Below are positions 1-5,862 of a DNA stretch of 9,148 nucleotides, one piece after another. The stretch is from Actinomycetota bacterium (GTDB lineage Bacteria > Actinomycetota > Actinomycetes > Actinomycetales > Microbacteriaceae). The stretch covers positions 1 to 9,148 of the forward strand of contig WLGA01000039.1 in the NCBI GenBank assembly GCA_009703445.1, written 5' to 3'. The notes under the pieces were generated by a model. The model saw nothing but the letters and a program-made list of their open reading frames with translations. It had not been told where the DNA came from and made no database searches. Position numbers and translations under genes: made by a program. How positions within the stretch are numbered: position 1 is the stretch's first letter; the number at the start of each line of letters is the position of its first letter.

Positions 1-411
1 CATGCCGAAGCTTCAGAGAATCCGGTGGCCTTGGCGAGGTCCATTCGAGCCATCGGCGCTCGCGCGGGTGTAGCAATCAAACCAGGAACCGATGTCGAAC
101 CGTTCTTGGATTTGCTCCAGGAATTCGATCAGCTGTTGGTAATGACGGTTGAGCCAGGCTTTGGTGGCCAAAGCCTGATTGAAGACACTCTTGCCAAGGT
201 ATCCAAGGCTCGCCGCAAGATTGACTCAGAGAAACTCGATGTTTGGTTGCAGGTTGATGGCGGAATCGATGAGTCAAACATTGAACGCGTTGCATCTCTA
301 GGGGCCGACACATTCGTCGCAGGTAGTGCGGTGTTCAAGGCAGATGATCGAGCCAAGCAGATTGAAAACCTTCGTAATCTTGCGGATTTAGGCATCAAAC
401 ACCGCCACTAG
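1..411 (+). CDS. rpe: Ribulose-phosphate 3-epimerase, 3' part (5' end outside window)
   Basis: Interconverts D-ribulose 5-phosphate and D-xylulose 5-phosphate in the cytosolic pentose phosphate pathway. The reading frame is open from base 1 and gives 136 residues ending in TAG, so roughly the first 85 of about 220 residues are missing. The first visible residue is the His of the HAEAS motif, a metal ligand in this TIM-barrel family. It is followed by GVAIKPGT, the strongly conserved MTVEPGFGGQ loop (from visible residue 48), the catalytic/metal-binding Asp of VDGGI (visible residue 86), and the phosphate-binding VAGSAVF near residue 106. A GTG at base 25 is internal, not a start. hisE begins 28 nt downstream on the same strand. 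Identification is secure. Confidence 0.97.
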   Translation, partial: HAEASENPVALARSIRAIGARAGVAIKPGTDVEPFLDLLQEFDQLLVMTVEPGFGGQSLIEDTLAKVSKARRKIDSEKLDVWLQVDGGIDESNIERVASLGADTFVAGSAVFKADDRAKQIENLRNLADLGIKHRH

Positions 412-438
412 CCTCTAAATCACACGGTAACCTAGAGG
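412..438. repeat. 6-bp inverted repeat in the rpe–hisE gap
   Basis: CCTCTA at 412–417 is repeated as its exact reverse complement TAGAGG at 433–438, with a 15-nt spacer. The right arm covers the last base of the putative hisE -10 element and the purine-rich GAGG just before the hisE start. It could be an operator or an RNA hairpin masking the start. A 6-bp dyad can also arise by chance. Confidence 0.35.
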
Positions 439-440
439 TA
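428..440 (+). promoter_or_regulatory. Possible -10 element giving a leaderless hisE transcript
   Basis: TAACCT at 428–433 fits the actinobacterial -10 pattern TAnnnT. A transcription start 7 nt past its last base falls on the A of the hisE ATG (440), the geometry of leaderless genes, which are common in actinobacteria. The only Shine-Dalgarno-like bases, GAGG at 435–438, are one nucleotide from the ATG, too close for normal use. No recognisable -35 hexamer lies at the expected distance, so this is a moderate inference. Confidence 0.35.
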
Positions 441-703
441 TGAAGTCGTTTGATCAGCTTTTCGCAGAAATTAGCGAAAAGGCAGCCTCCCGCCCAGCCG
501 GTTCTGAAACCGTTAAGTGGCTCGACGCTGGCGTTCATACCATCGGCAAGAAGGTCGTCGAAGAGGCGGCCGAAGTATGGATGGCTGCCGAACATGAGGG
601 CAACGAACGCACCGCTGAAGAGATTTCTCAGCTGATCTATCATCTCCAGGTCATGATGGCTGCCAAGGGCATCACCCTCAAAGACCTCGAAAAATTCTTC
701 TAA
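440..703 (+). CDS. hisE: Phosphoribosyl-ATP pyrophosphatase
   Basis: Second step of histidine synthesis: hydrolyses phosphoribosyl-ATP to phosphoribosyl-AMP and pyrophosphate. The 87-residue protein is a normal length for stand-alone HisE and consists of the all-alpha MazG-like fold. The family signature IGKKVVEEAAEVWMAAE (about residues 36–52) carries the acidic metal-binding residues, and ISQLIYHLQVMMAAKGIT follows with the second helix. The N-terminus MKSFDQLFAEISEKAASRP resembles actinobacterial HisE starts, which supports the ATG at 440 despite a poorly spaced Shine-Dalgarno. HisI, the next activity in the pathway, is a separate gene at 2334, unlike the HisIE fusion of enterics. hisG follows after 27 nt, in the same reading frame. 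Confidence 0.96.
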   Translation: MKSFDQLFAEISEKAASRPAGSETVKWLDAGVHTIGKKVVEEAAEVWMAAEHEGNERTAEEISQLIYHLQVMMAAKGITLKDLEKFF

Positions 704-730
704 AACTTTTTATCTACGAAAGAGACGACA

Positions 731-1570
731 TTGCTTAGAGTTGCCGTCCCAAATAAGGGCATCCTTTCCGAATCAGCGATCCTCATGCTCAAAGAGGCCG
801 GCTACACAGTGCGTCGCGACCCGAAAGATTTGCACGTTGTCGACCAGGCTCACGGAATCGAATTCTTTTACCTTCGCCCTCGCGACATTGCAACCTATGT
901 CGGCGCTGGCTCACTCGACGTCGGATTCACTGGTCTAGACCTTCTCCTTGACAGTCGCTCTAAGGCCGAAAGCGTCGCCGATCTAGGCTTCGGAGGTTCA
1001 ACCTTCCGCTTCGCCGGCCCAGTGGGAGCGTTCAAGTCGCTCAAGGATCTCGCTGGCAAGCGCGTCGCCACCGCATACCCGCACCTGGTCGAAGATTTCC
1101 TGAAGGCCGAGGGCGTTGAGGTAGAGCTAGTCCAACTCGATGGCGCCGTTGAGGTTGCCGTGCGCCTCGGAGTGGCCGATGCCGTTGCCGATGTGGTTTC
1201 GACCGGTAACACCCTGCGTCAGGCCGGTCTTGAGATCTTTGGTCCAGTCATCCTAGAAAGCTCTGCGCAGCTGATTGTGGCCCCAAACCGCAAGGCAGAC
1301 CACATGCAGCTCCTTCGCCGCATGCAGGGAGTGCTAGTCGCTCGCGAGTACGTCATTTTTGACTATGACTGCCCGGCAGATCTTGTTGCTCAGGCTTCTG
1401 CAATCACGCCCGGAATCGAATCGCCAACGATTTCTCCGATGCGCGACAGCGATTGGGTTGCGGTGCGATCTCTGGTTCCGGCCAACGAGATCAACGCGAA
1501 GATGGATGAACTTTACGAACTCGGAGCACGCGCTATTTTGGTTAGCGCTATTCACGCCGCGAGAATCTAG
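731..1570 (+). CDS. hisG: ATP phosphoribosyltransferase, long form
   Basis: Committed first step of histidine synthesis: condenses ATP with PRPP to phosphoribosyl-ATP. The 279 residues match the long, HisZ-independent form. The N-terminal catalytic region shows LRVAVPNKG (2–10), FFYLRPRDIATYVG (45–58) and the PRPP-binding loop DVVSTGNTL (154–162). The C-terminal part, from about 205, is the ACT-like domain that binds histidine for feedback inhibition, with SPTISPMRD at 231–239. The start is TTG: the hisE TAA at 701 is the nearest in-frame stop upstream, no ATG or GTG lies between, and GAAAGAG at 718–724 gives a six-base spacing. The rare start may lower translation of this control enzyme. Its TAG stop shares one base with the hisF GTG. 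Confidence 0.97.
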   Translation: MLRVAVPNKGILSESAILMLKEAGYTVRRDPKDLHVVDQAHGIEFFYLRPRDIATYVGAGSLDVGFTGLDLLLDSRSKAESVADLGFGGSTFRFAGPVGAFKSLKDLAGKRVATAYPHLVEDFLKAEGVEVELVQLDGAVEVAVRLGVADAVADVVSTGNTLRQAGLEIFGPVILESSAQLIVAPNRKADHMQLLRRMQGVLVAREYVIFDYDCPADLVAQASAITPGIESPTISPMRDSDWVAVRSLVPANEINAKMDELYELGARAILVSAIHAARI

Positions 1571-2331
1571 TGTCACTTTCCATCCGAGTCATTCCTTGCC
1601 TCGACGTCGCAGACGGCCGAGTGGTCAAGGGTGTCAACTTTTTGAATTTGCGCGATGCCGGAGACCCAATTGAACTGGCCGCTCGTTATTACGCAGACGG
1701 CGCAGACGAACTGACTTTTCTAGACGTGCATGCCACCGTCGACAATCGATCAACCATGTATGACTTGGTAACGGCCTGTGCCGAGCAGGTTTTCATTCCG
1801 CTGACCGTTGGTGGGGGAATCCGCGAGGTTGACGACGTAGCGAAACTCCTTGCGGCCGGTGCAGACAAGATCAGCGTTGGATCTGCCGGCATCTCGAACC
1901 CTCAGCTTTTGAACGACATCGCTAACCGCTTTGGCAATCAGGTTTTGGTGATTTCACTAGACCTCAAGAGATCACCAAAGACCGAGTCTGGATACGTCGT
2001 TACCACCCACGGAGGTCGCAACGAAACTGAACTCGATGCTCTTGCCTGGGTGAAACAAACCATCGAGTTGGGTGCTGGCGAACTACTGGTCAACAGCATC
2101 GACGCCGATGGCACCCGAGCAGGTTTTGATGAAGAGATGCTTCGTGACATCCGTGCCATTGCAAAAATTCCAGTAATCGCCTCCGGTGGAGCGGGCAAGG
2201 CCGCCGATTTCCCCGTTGCCGCAGCCGCGGGTGCAGATGCCATCCTGGCAGCCTCAATTTTTCACGAGGGTTCGGTTTCAATTCAAGACGCGAAGGCCGC
2301 TCTAAAGGGCGCCGGCTACGAGACGAGGTAA
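1570..2331 (+). CDS. hisF: Imidazole glycerol phosphate synthase, cyclase subunit
   Basis: Uses PRFAR and ammonia channelled from its glutaminase partner HisH to make imidazole glycerol phosphate and AICAR. The 253-residue protein is a complete (beta/alpha)8 barrel. Both catalytic aspartates are present: D12 in IPCLDV and D131 in SLDLKR. The KGVNF loop (20–24), the phosphate-binding VGGGIR (80–85) and the ASGGAGK region are also seen. Translation starts at GTG 1570, whose G is the last base of the hisG stop (TAGTG). The N-terminus MSLSIRVIPCLDV matches family starts. No clear Shine-Dalgarno is visible, so translation is probably coupled to hisG. hisH is not in this window, so the partner must be encoded elsewhere. 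Confidence 0.97.
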   Translation: MSLSIRVIPCLDVADGRVVKGVNFLNLRDAGDPIELAARYYADGADELTFLDVHATVDNRSTMYDLVTACAEQVFIPLTVGGGIREVDDVAKLLAAGADKISVGSAGISNPQLLNDIANRFGNQVLVISLDLKRSPKTESGYVVTTHGGRNETELDALAWVKQTIELGAGELLVNSIDADGTRAGFDEEMLRDIRAIAKIPVIASGGAGKAADFPVAAAAGADAILAASIFHEGSVSIQDAKAALKGAGYETR

Positions 2332-2333
2332 GC

Positions 2334-2720
2334 ATGCCTTTTGATAGAGCAGCAATAGCGAACTTGACCTATAACGAGTCAGGCCTGATTCCGGCGATTG
2401 TGCAAAGCGCAACCAGCGGTCGAGTCCTGATGATGGCTTGGATGAACTACGAGTCACTTTTGAAAACCCTCGAAGTAGGGGAGACCGTCTTTTTCTCAAG
2501 GTCACGTAACGAACTCTGGCACAAGGGTGCGACCTCCGGAAACACTCAAAAGGTCATGTCTATCGAGGCGGATTGCGACTCAGACACCTTGCTGATCAAG
2601 GTGCTCGAAAATGGCCCGGCATGTCACACCGACGCTGAGTCTTGCTTCGATGTCAGCACGCTGTTTATCTCACCCGATTTTTCAGCGGCCAACGACTCGG
2701 ATGGGGGAGAAGATGCCTAA
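2334..2720 (+). CDS. hisI: Phosphoribosyl-AMP cyclohydrolase
   Basis: Third step of histidine synthesis: opens the adenine ring of phosphoribosyl-AMP to give ProFAR. It is a zinc- and magnesium-dependent cytosolic enzyme. The 128-residue protein is a single-domain HisI with FFSRSRNELWHKGATSGN (53–70). The acidic magnesium cluster D80-C81-D82-x-D84 and three cysteines expected to bind zinc (C81, C97 in PACHT, C104 in SCF) are all present. The ATG lies two bases after the hisF stop, with GAGG at 2325–2328 at good spacing. The last 8 nt overlap trpE, tying the histidine block to the tryptophan block. The acidic tail after about residue 112 is variable in the family. Confidence 0.96.
   Translation: MPFDRAAIANLTYNESGLIPAIVQSATSGRVLMMAWMNYESLLKTLEVGETVFFSRSRNELWHKGATSGNTQKVMSIEADCDSDTLLIKVLENGPACHTDAESCFDVSTLFISPDFSAANDSDGGEDA
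2703..2715 (+). promoter_or_regulatory. Ribosome binding site that fixes the trpE start
   Basis: A purine run GGGGGAGAAG at 2703–2712 lies inside the end of hisI, immediately before ATG 2713. Its GGAG core (2706–2709) ends 3 nt before the start, rather close but strong. The alternative in-frame ATG at 2701 has no such sequence upstream, and still earlier starts would extend trpE deep into hisI with residues unlike TrpE. Confidence 0.55.
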
Positions 2721-4239
2721 GGTTCAGTACACGCTCCAGCAGGTTCGCGAGCTGGCCGGCAGACACAAGGTCGTCCCAATCATTGAGACCCTGTTCTCGA
2801 CCACCGAGACCCCGCTCTCGATTTTTGAGAAACTCGCAGCCGATAAAAAGGGAAGCTTCCTTCTCGAATCTGCCGAGCAAGGCGTCTGGGCTCGTTACAG
2901 CTTCGTTGGAGTCAATAATCGCGGCTCAGTGCTGCAAACCGACGGTGGCGAGGTTAAGTGGCATTCAGCCGATGGCCTGAGCCCCTTGCCGAGCCAGTCG
3001 GAGCAACTGCAAAACACTGCCCTTGGCGCCGTTAACCAAATTCAACAGGCGTGGACGAGCGAACCGCTGCCGGGTGTTCCTCCGCTAAGCAGTGGCCTAG
3101 TCGGTCTGCTTGCCTGGGACGTCATCCGAGAAATCGAAAAGCTTGGTCCTGCTCCGGCAAAAGACTTCCCGAGCCCAACCGCCGCATTCGTGATGTTCCA
3201 AGACCTAGTGATCATGGATCACCACACCAGCAACATACTCTTGGTCTCCAACGTCTTCGTCGAGAATGGCGTTGACCTAAACGCGGCATACGAGGATGCT
3301 CTGATTCGCATCGACCGCATGCGCAGTGACTTATTCAAGCCGTCACAGGTGCTTCTGGCAGACGTAGACATGAATAGCCAGTCAAACATTCAGCACCGAG
3401 TAAGCGAGTCTGCATTTATTGAGACGGTCGAGAAGTCAAAGCACTTCGTTCGCATCGGTGACGTTTTCCAGGTTGTCTTGTCGCAGCGCTTCGATCATGA
3501 AGTGAGCGCATCTCCGCTAGATGTTTATCGCGTGCTACGAGCTTTGAACCCAAGCCCATACATGTATCTGCTGAACTTTCAGGATGAGAACGGCGACTAT
3601 TCCGTGGTCGGCTCATCGCCGGAAGCCCTGGTCACGGTTCAAGACAAACACGCTGTGATGCACCCGATCGCCGGCTCTCGTCCACGCGGTCAGGGCTCGG
3701 AACAAGACGAAGAGTTTGCCGAAAGTTTGCTGGCCGACAATAAGGAAAAGGCCGAGCATCTGATGCTGGTCGATCTCGCCCGAAACGATCTCTTGAAGGT
3801 CTGTGAACCTAGCTCAGTGAACGTAACCGAGTTCATGAAGATCCACCGATTCAGCCACATCATGCACCTCGTTTCAACGGTTGAAGGTCAGATTCGTGAA
3901 GGCCAAACACCGATCGATGTTTTCAAAGCTACCTTCCCAGCCGGCACTCTTTCAGGTGCTCCTAAGCCTCGTGCGCTGGAAATCATCGACGAGCTGGAAA
4001 TCACCAATCGAGGCATCTTCGGCGGCGTGGTCGGTTACTTCGACTTCGCCGGAAACGCCGACGTCGCAATCGCAATCCGCACGGCATTCATCCGTGATGG
4101 CATCGCCCACGTTCAAGCTGGTGCTGGCATCGTCCTGGATTCAATTCCTGCATCGGAGCATGCCGAAACCATCGCCAAGGCCGGAGCCCCGATGCGCGCC
4201 GTCGTTGCCGCCAACCACATGGTTCGCAGAGATAAATGA
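2713..4239 (+). CDS. trpE: Anthranilate synthase component I
   Basis: Converts chorismate, with ammonia delivered by the glutaminase TrpG, to anthranilate, the entry to tryptophan synthesis. The 508 residues are normal length. The N-terminal domain holds LLES (50–53), the start of the tryptophan-binding allosteric site, completed by NPSPYMYLL (279–287). Feedback inhibition is therefore probably retained. The C-terminal chorismate-binding domain shows FQVVLSQRF (252–260), PIAGSRPRG (318–326), DLARND (354–359), GTLSGAPK (411–418) and AGIVLDSIP (471–479). The alanine in PIAG is typical of TrpE; aminodeoxychorismate synthase (PabB) usually has a lysine there. A longer in-frame opening back to 2611 exists, but the extra residues overlap hisI and look unlike TrpE. 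The stop overlaps the next gene by ATGA. trpG and trpD are absent here. Confidence 0.97.
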   Translation: MPKVQYTLQQVRELAGRHKVVPIIETLFSTTETPLSIFEKLAADKKGSFLLESAEQGVWARYSFVGVNNRGSVLQTDGGEVKWHSADGLSPLPSQSEQLQNTALGAVNQIQQAWTSEPLPGVPPLSSGLVGLLAWDVIREIEKLGPAPAKDFPSPTAAFVMFQDLVIMDHHTSNILLVSNVFVENGVDLNAAYEDALIRIDRMRSDLFKPSQVLLADVDMNSQSNIQHRVSESAFIETVEKSKHFVRIGDVFQVVLSQRFDHEVSASPLDVYRVLRALNPSPYMYLLNFQDENGDYSVVGSSPEALVTVQDKHAVMHPIAGSRPRGQGSEQDEEFAESLLADNKEKAEHLMLVDLARNDLLKVCEPSSVNVTEFMKIHRFSHIMHLVSTVEGQIREGQTPIDVFKATFPAGTLSGAPKPRALEIIDELEITNRGIFGGVVGYFDFAGNADVAIAIRTAFIRDGIAHVQAGAGIVLDSIPASEHAETIAKAGAPMRAVVAANHMVRRDK

Positions 4240-4790
4240 CCAAGTCACGCGCTCTGACCCTTTGGGCAGCACTGGTCATTCTGAGTTACATTTTTGCCAG
4301 TCAAGACTGGTACACGCTCTCGATGTCGCCAAACGGAGAATCGGTCAAGCTGGCGAGCTTCGACGGAATGAGTGCTTATGGCAATCTTTCACCACTCTTG
4401 ATGCTGAACTTCGCGGCAATCCTGGTGGTTAGTTTTGTCGGCAGCCTTGCCCGCAAATTCGTCACCGCAACTATCGTTCTGGCTAACCTCGCTACTGCGA
4501 TTTGGCTCGGAATTCGCGTTCAGCAGCAAGACATCTCTGGCTTGGCCAAGCAGGTTGAGCAAATGACCGGGATTGCGGCAGCTCACGGTGTCGAAGATTT
4601 ATCGGTCTCGTCGCTATGGGCGTCCAGCGGTTTCCTGGTCGCACTCGGGCTCACAACGGCCTTGGTTGCGGTGATTTTCTTCACCGAGCGATCATGGCCG
4701 AAACGCGCTTCGAAGACCGAACGTGTTGCCACCTCGCGCAAAGCCGAAGAGCCAAAAGATGCCATTGGCATTTGGGATTCGCAGCGCTGA
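4236..4790 (+). CDS. Trp biosynthesis-associated membrane protein (TIGR02234/Trp_oprn_chp type)
   Basis: This is a 184-residue integral membrane protein of unknown function that matches, by position and topology, the actinobacterial family found beside trpE. I see four hydrophobic segments at about 7–21, 50–71, 76–94 and 129–149. The loop after segment 1 holds QDWYTLS. A roughly 35-residue loop with ISGLAKQVEQMTG lies between segments 3 and 4. The charged C-terminal tail is rich in K, R and E and is probably cytoplasmic. The ATG overlaps the trpE TGA by 4 nt, so the gene is translationally coupled to trpE. The location suggests a role linked to tryptophan or its precursors, for instance transport or anchoring an enzyme complex. 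No catalytic motif is visible and the role is unproven. Family assignment rests on context and topology, without a search. Confidence 0.88.
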   Translation: MTKSRALTLWAALVILSYIFASQDWYTLSMSPNGESVKLASFDGMSAYGNLSPLLMLNFAAILVVSFVGSLARKFVTATIVLANLATAIWLGIRVQQQDISGLAKQVEQMTGIAAAHGVEDLSVSSLWASSGFLVALGLTTALVAVIFFTERSWPKRASKTERVATSRKAEEPKDAIGIWDSQR

Positions 4791-4812
4791 TAAGCAACTG
4801 CTGCTTGATAAG
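4788..4812. repeat. TGATAAG direct repeats with a small hairpin
   Basis: TGATAAG occurs at 4788–4794, including the stop codon of the preceding gene, and again at 4806–4812. Between and overlapping them, AAGCA (4792–4796) and TGCTT (4802–4806) form a perfect 5-bp stem with a 5-nt loop. No T-tract follows, so it does not look like an intrinsic terminator. The setting, the only sizeable gap inside the trp cluster, suggests a regulatory or processing site. Confidence 0.35.
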
Positions 4813-4833
4813 ATTTAGTTAGATTTCTAGAAA
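4805..4833 (+). promoter_or_regulatory. Possible internal promoter before the HGxxPAAW-type gene
   Basis: TTGATA at 4805–4810 matches five of six bases of the -35 consensus. TAGAAA follows at 4828–4833 after exactly 17 nt and matches four of six -10 bases, but lacks the final T. Transcription would begin about 4840–4841, at the ATG itself. An alternative -10, TAAGAT at 4809–4814, lacks a clear -35. The surrounding 50 nt is AT-rich compared with the coding regions. The -10 candidate overlaps the Shine-Dalgarno AGAAAGG (4829–4835), so the two readings compete. Confidence 0.3.
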
Positions 4834-4840
4834 GGCAATC

Positions 4841-5074
4841 ATGTCGGACAAAGCAAACCTTCCAGTCGGCGACCCAGGTCACGGAGACTCAGTAGCCTCA
4901 TGGGCTGCGGTTATCACCATCATGGTTGCATTCACCGTCGGAACACTTGCTTTCTGGTTTGAGCAGCCTTCACTAGTCTGGGCATCAGCAGCTCTTGCAG
5001 TAGTCGGCGTAATCCTAGGCATCGCTCTAAAGCGCGCTGGCTACGGAGTTAACGGCTCCAAGAGCAAGCACTAG
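4841..5074 (+). CDS. Small two-helix membrane protein, HGxxPAAW/DUF6704-like
   Basis: A 77-residue protein of unknown function, recognised by the N-terminal motif HGDSVASW (14–21), a divergent form of the HGxxPAAW motif that names this actinobacterial family. His, Gly, Ala19 and Trp21 are kept, while Pro is Val18 and the second Ala is Ser20. Two hydrophobic helices at about 20–40 and 45–64 are joined by a short loop, FEQPSL, and followed by a basic tail (KRAGYG, KSKH), so both ends are probably cytoplasmic. AGAAAGG at 4829–4835 sits five bases before the ATG. Its stop shares a base with the trpC GTG. Conserved placement beside trpC suggests a link to the trp operon, but no reaction can be assigned. 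Many alanine codons are GCA, slightly unlike the neighbours. Confidence 0.88.
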   Translation: MSDKANLPVGDPGHGDSVASWAAVITIMVAFTVGTLAFWFEQPSLVWASAALAVVGVILGIALKRAGYGVNGSKSKH

Positions 5075-5853
5075 TGCTAGACGAACTCTTTGCGGGTTCG
5101 ATAGCCGATGCCCTAACGCGGCGTGAAACTGCACCTCTCGACAAGGTCGAAAAGGCAGCCCTTTCGCAACCTTCGGCAATCGATGCCCTTGAATTTCTCG
5201 CTCCCGGCTCTCAGATCAAGGTCTTAGCCGAGGTTAAGCGAGCCAGCCCTAGTCGTGGCCAGATGGCAGAGATTCCAGACCCGGCTGCGCTAGCCAAGAT
5301 CTATGCCGAAAATGGCGCCTCTGCAATTTCGGTTCTGACCGAGGAGCGCAAATTCAAGGGTTCTCTCGAAGACCTAGTTGCCGTTCGCGCAAAAGTATCG
5401 GTTCCGCTTTTGCGCAAGGATTTCATTGCTAACGAGTATCAGATCCTCGAAGCTCGTGCCGCCGGAGCAGACATCATTCTCCTCATTGTTGCCGGCCTGC
5501 CACAAAAAGACATCGAACGTCTAAAGCACTTCACCGAAGAGCTTGGCATGACGGCTTTTGTCGAGACTCACAGCGAGGATGAACTTAAGCGCGCTTTGGA
5601 CGTCGACACCAAGCTGGTTGGCATTAACGCCCGCGATCTCTCAACCTTTGAAACCGATCGCAACCTGTTCGGCAAGTTGGTTCACCTCATCCCAAGCGAT
5701 GTAATCAAGGTCGCCGAATCTGCGGTTCGCAACGCGGATGATGTTGCCCACTATCGCGCAGCGGGAGCGGATGTCGCACTCGTCGGAGAAGCCCTAGTAA
5801 CCAATGACCCAGCCGCAATGCTGCAGTCATTCCTAGCCGCCGGTAAGTCTTAG
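5074..5853 (+). CDS. trpC: Indole-3-glycerol phosphate synthase
   Basis: Closes the ring of CdRP (1-(2-carboxyphenylamino)-1-deoxyribulose 5-phosphate) with loss of CO2 and water to make indole-3-glycerol phosphate. The 259 residues form one TIM barrel. Expected active-site residues are present in order: E53 and K55 in AEVKRASPSRG (52–62), K115 in LRKDF, E164 in VETH, N185 and R187 in GINARDL, and S216 in AESAV. Phosphate-binding VGEAL lies at 237–241. It is monofunctional, with no TrpF domain fused as in E. coli. The GTG start overlaps the preceding TAG (TAGTG) without a strong Shine-Dalgarno, so coupling to the small membrane gene is likely. trpB follows after 9 nt. Confidence 0.97.
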   Translation: MLDELFAGSIADALTRRETAPLDKVEKAALSQPSAIDALEFLAPGSQIKVLAEVKRASPSRGQMAEIPDPAALAKIYAENGASAISVLTEERKFKGSLEDLVAVRAKVSVPLLRKDFIANEYQILEARAAGADIILLIVAGLPQKDIERLKHFTEELGMTAFVETHSEDELKRALDVDTKLVGINARDLSTFETDRNLFGKLVHLIPSDVIKVAESAVRNADDVAHYRAAGADVALVGEALVTNDPAAMLQSFLAAGKS

Positions 5854-5862
5854 GATATTTAC

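Noticed and set aside
704..730. AT-rich hisE–hisG gap as a promoter
   Set aside because: No -10/-35 pair with sensible spacing is visible. The 27 nt are explained by a ribosome binding site and a short spacer.
895..1212. 105-codon Ser/Thr/Pro-rich reverse-strand frame inside hisG
   Set aside because: The low-complexity composition is what complementing hisG codons produces. No start signal or domain is seen.
2611..2712. Upstream in-frame extension of trpE by 34 residues
   Set aside because: It lies wholly inside hisI in another frame, lacks a ribosome binding site and its residues do not look like a TrpE N-terminus. ATG 2713 has a purine-rich site directly upstream.
2600..2720. trp leader peptide, T-box or attenuator before trpE
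   Set aside because: trpE begins inside hisI, so there is no untranslated leader. No Trp-codon-rich short frame with alternative hairpins is visible.
3772..3792. DLARND in TrpE as an unusual active-site change
   Set aside because: Alanine at this position also occurs in E. coli TrpE, so it is ordinary.
3881..4432. 183-codon open frame on the + strand across the trpE end and the membrane gene
   Set aside because: It is a frame-shifted shadow of two well-supported genes, with no recognisable domain and no spaced ribosome binding site.
4792..4806. Hairpin after the Trp-associated membrane gene as a terminator
   Set aside because: The stem has only 5 bp and no T-tract follows; an AT-rich, promoter-like stretch comes next instead.
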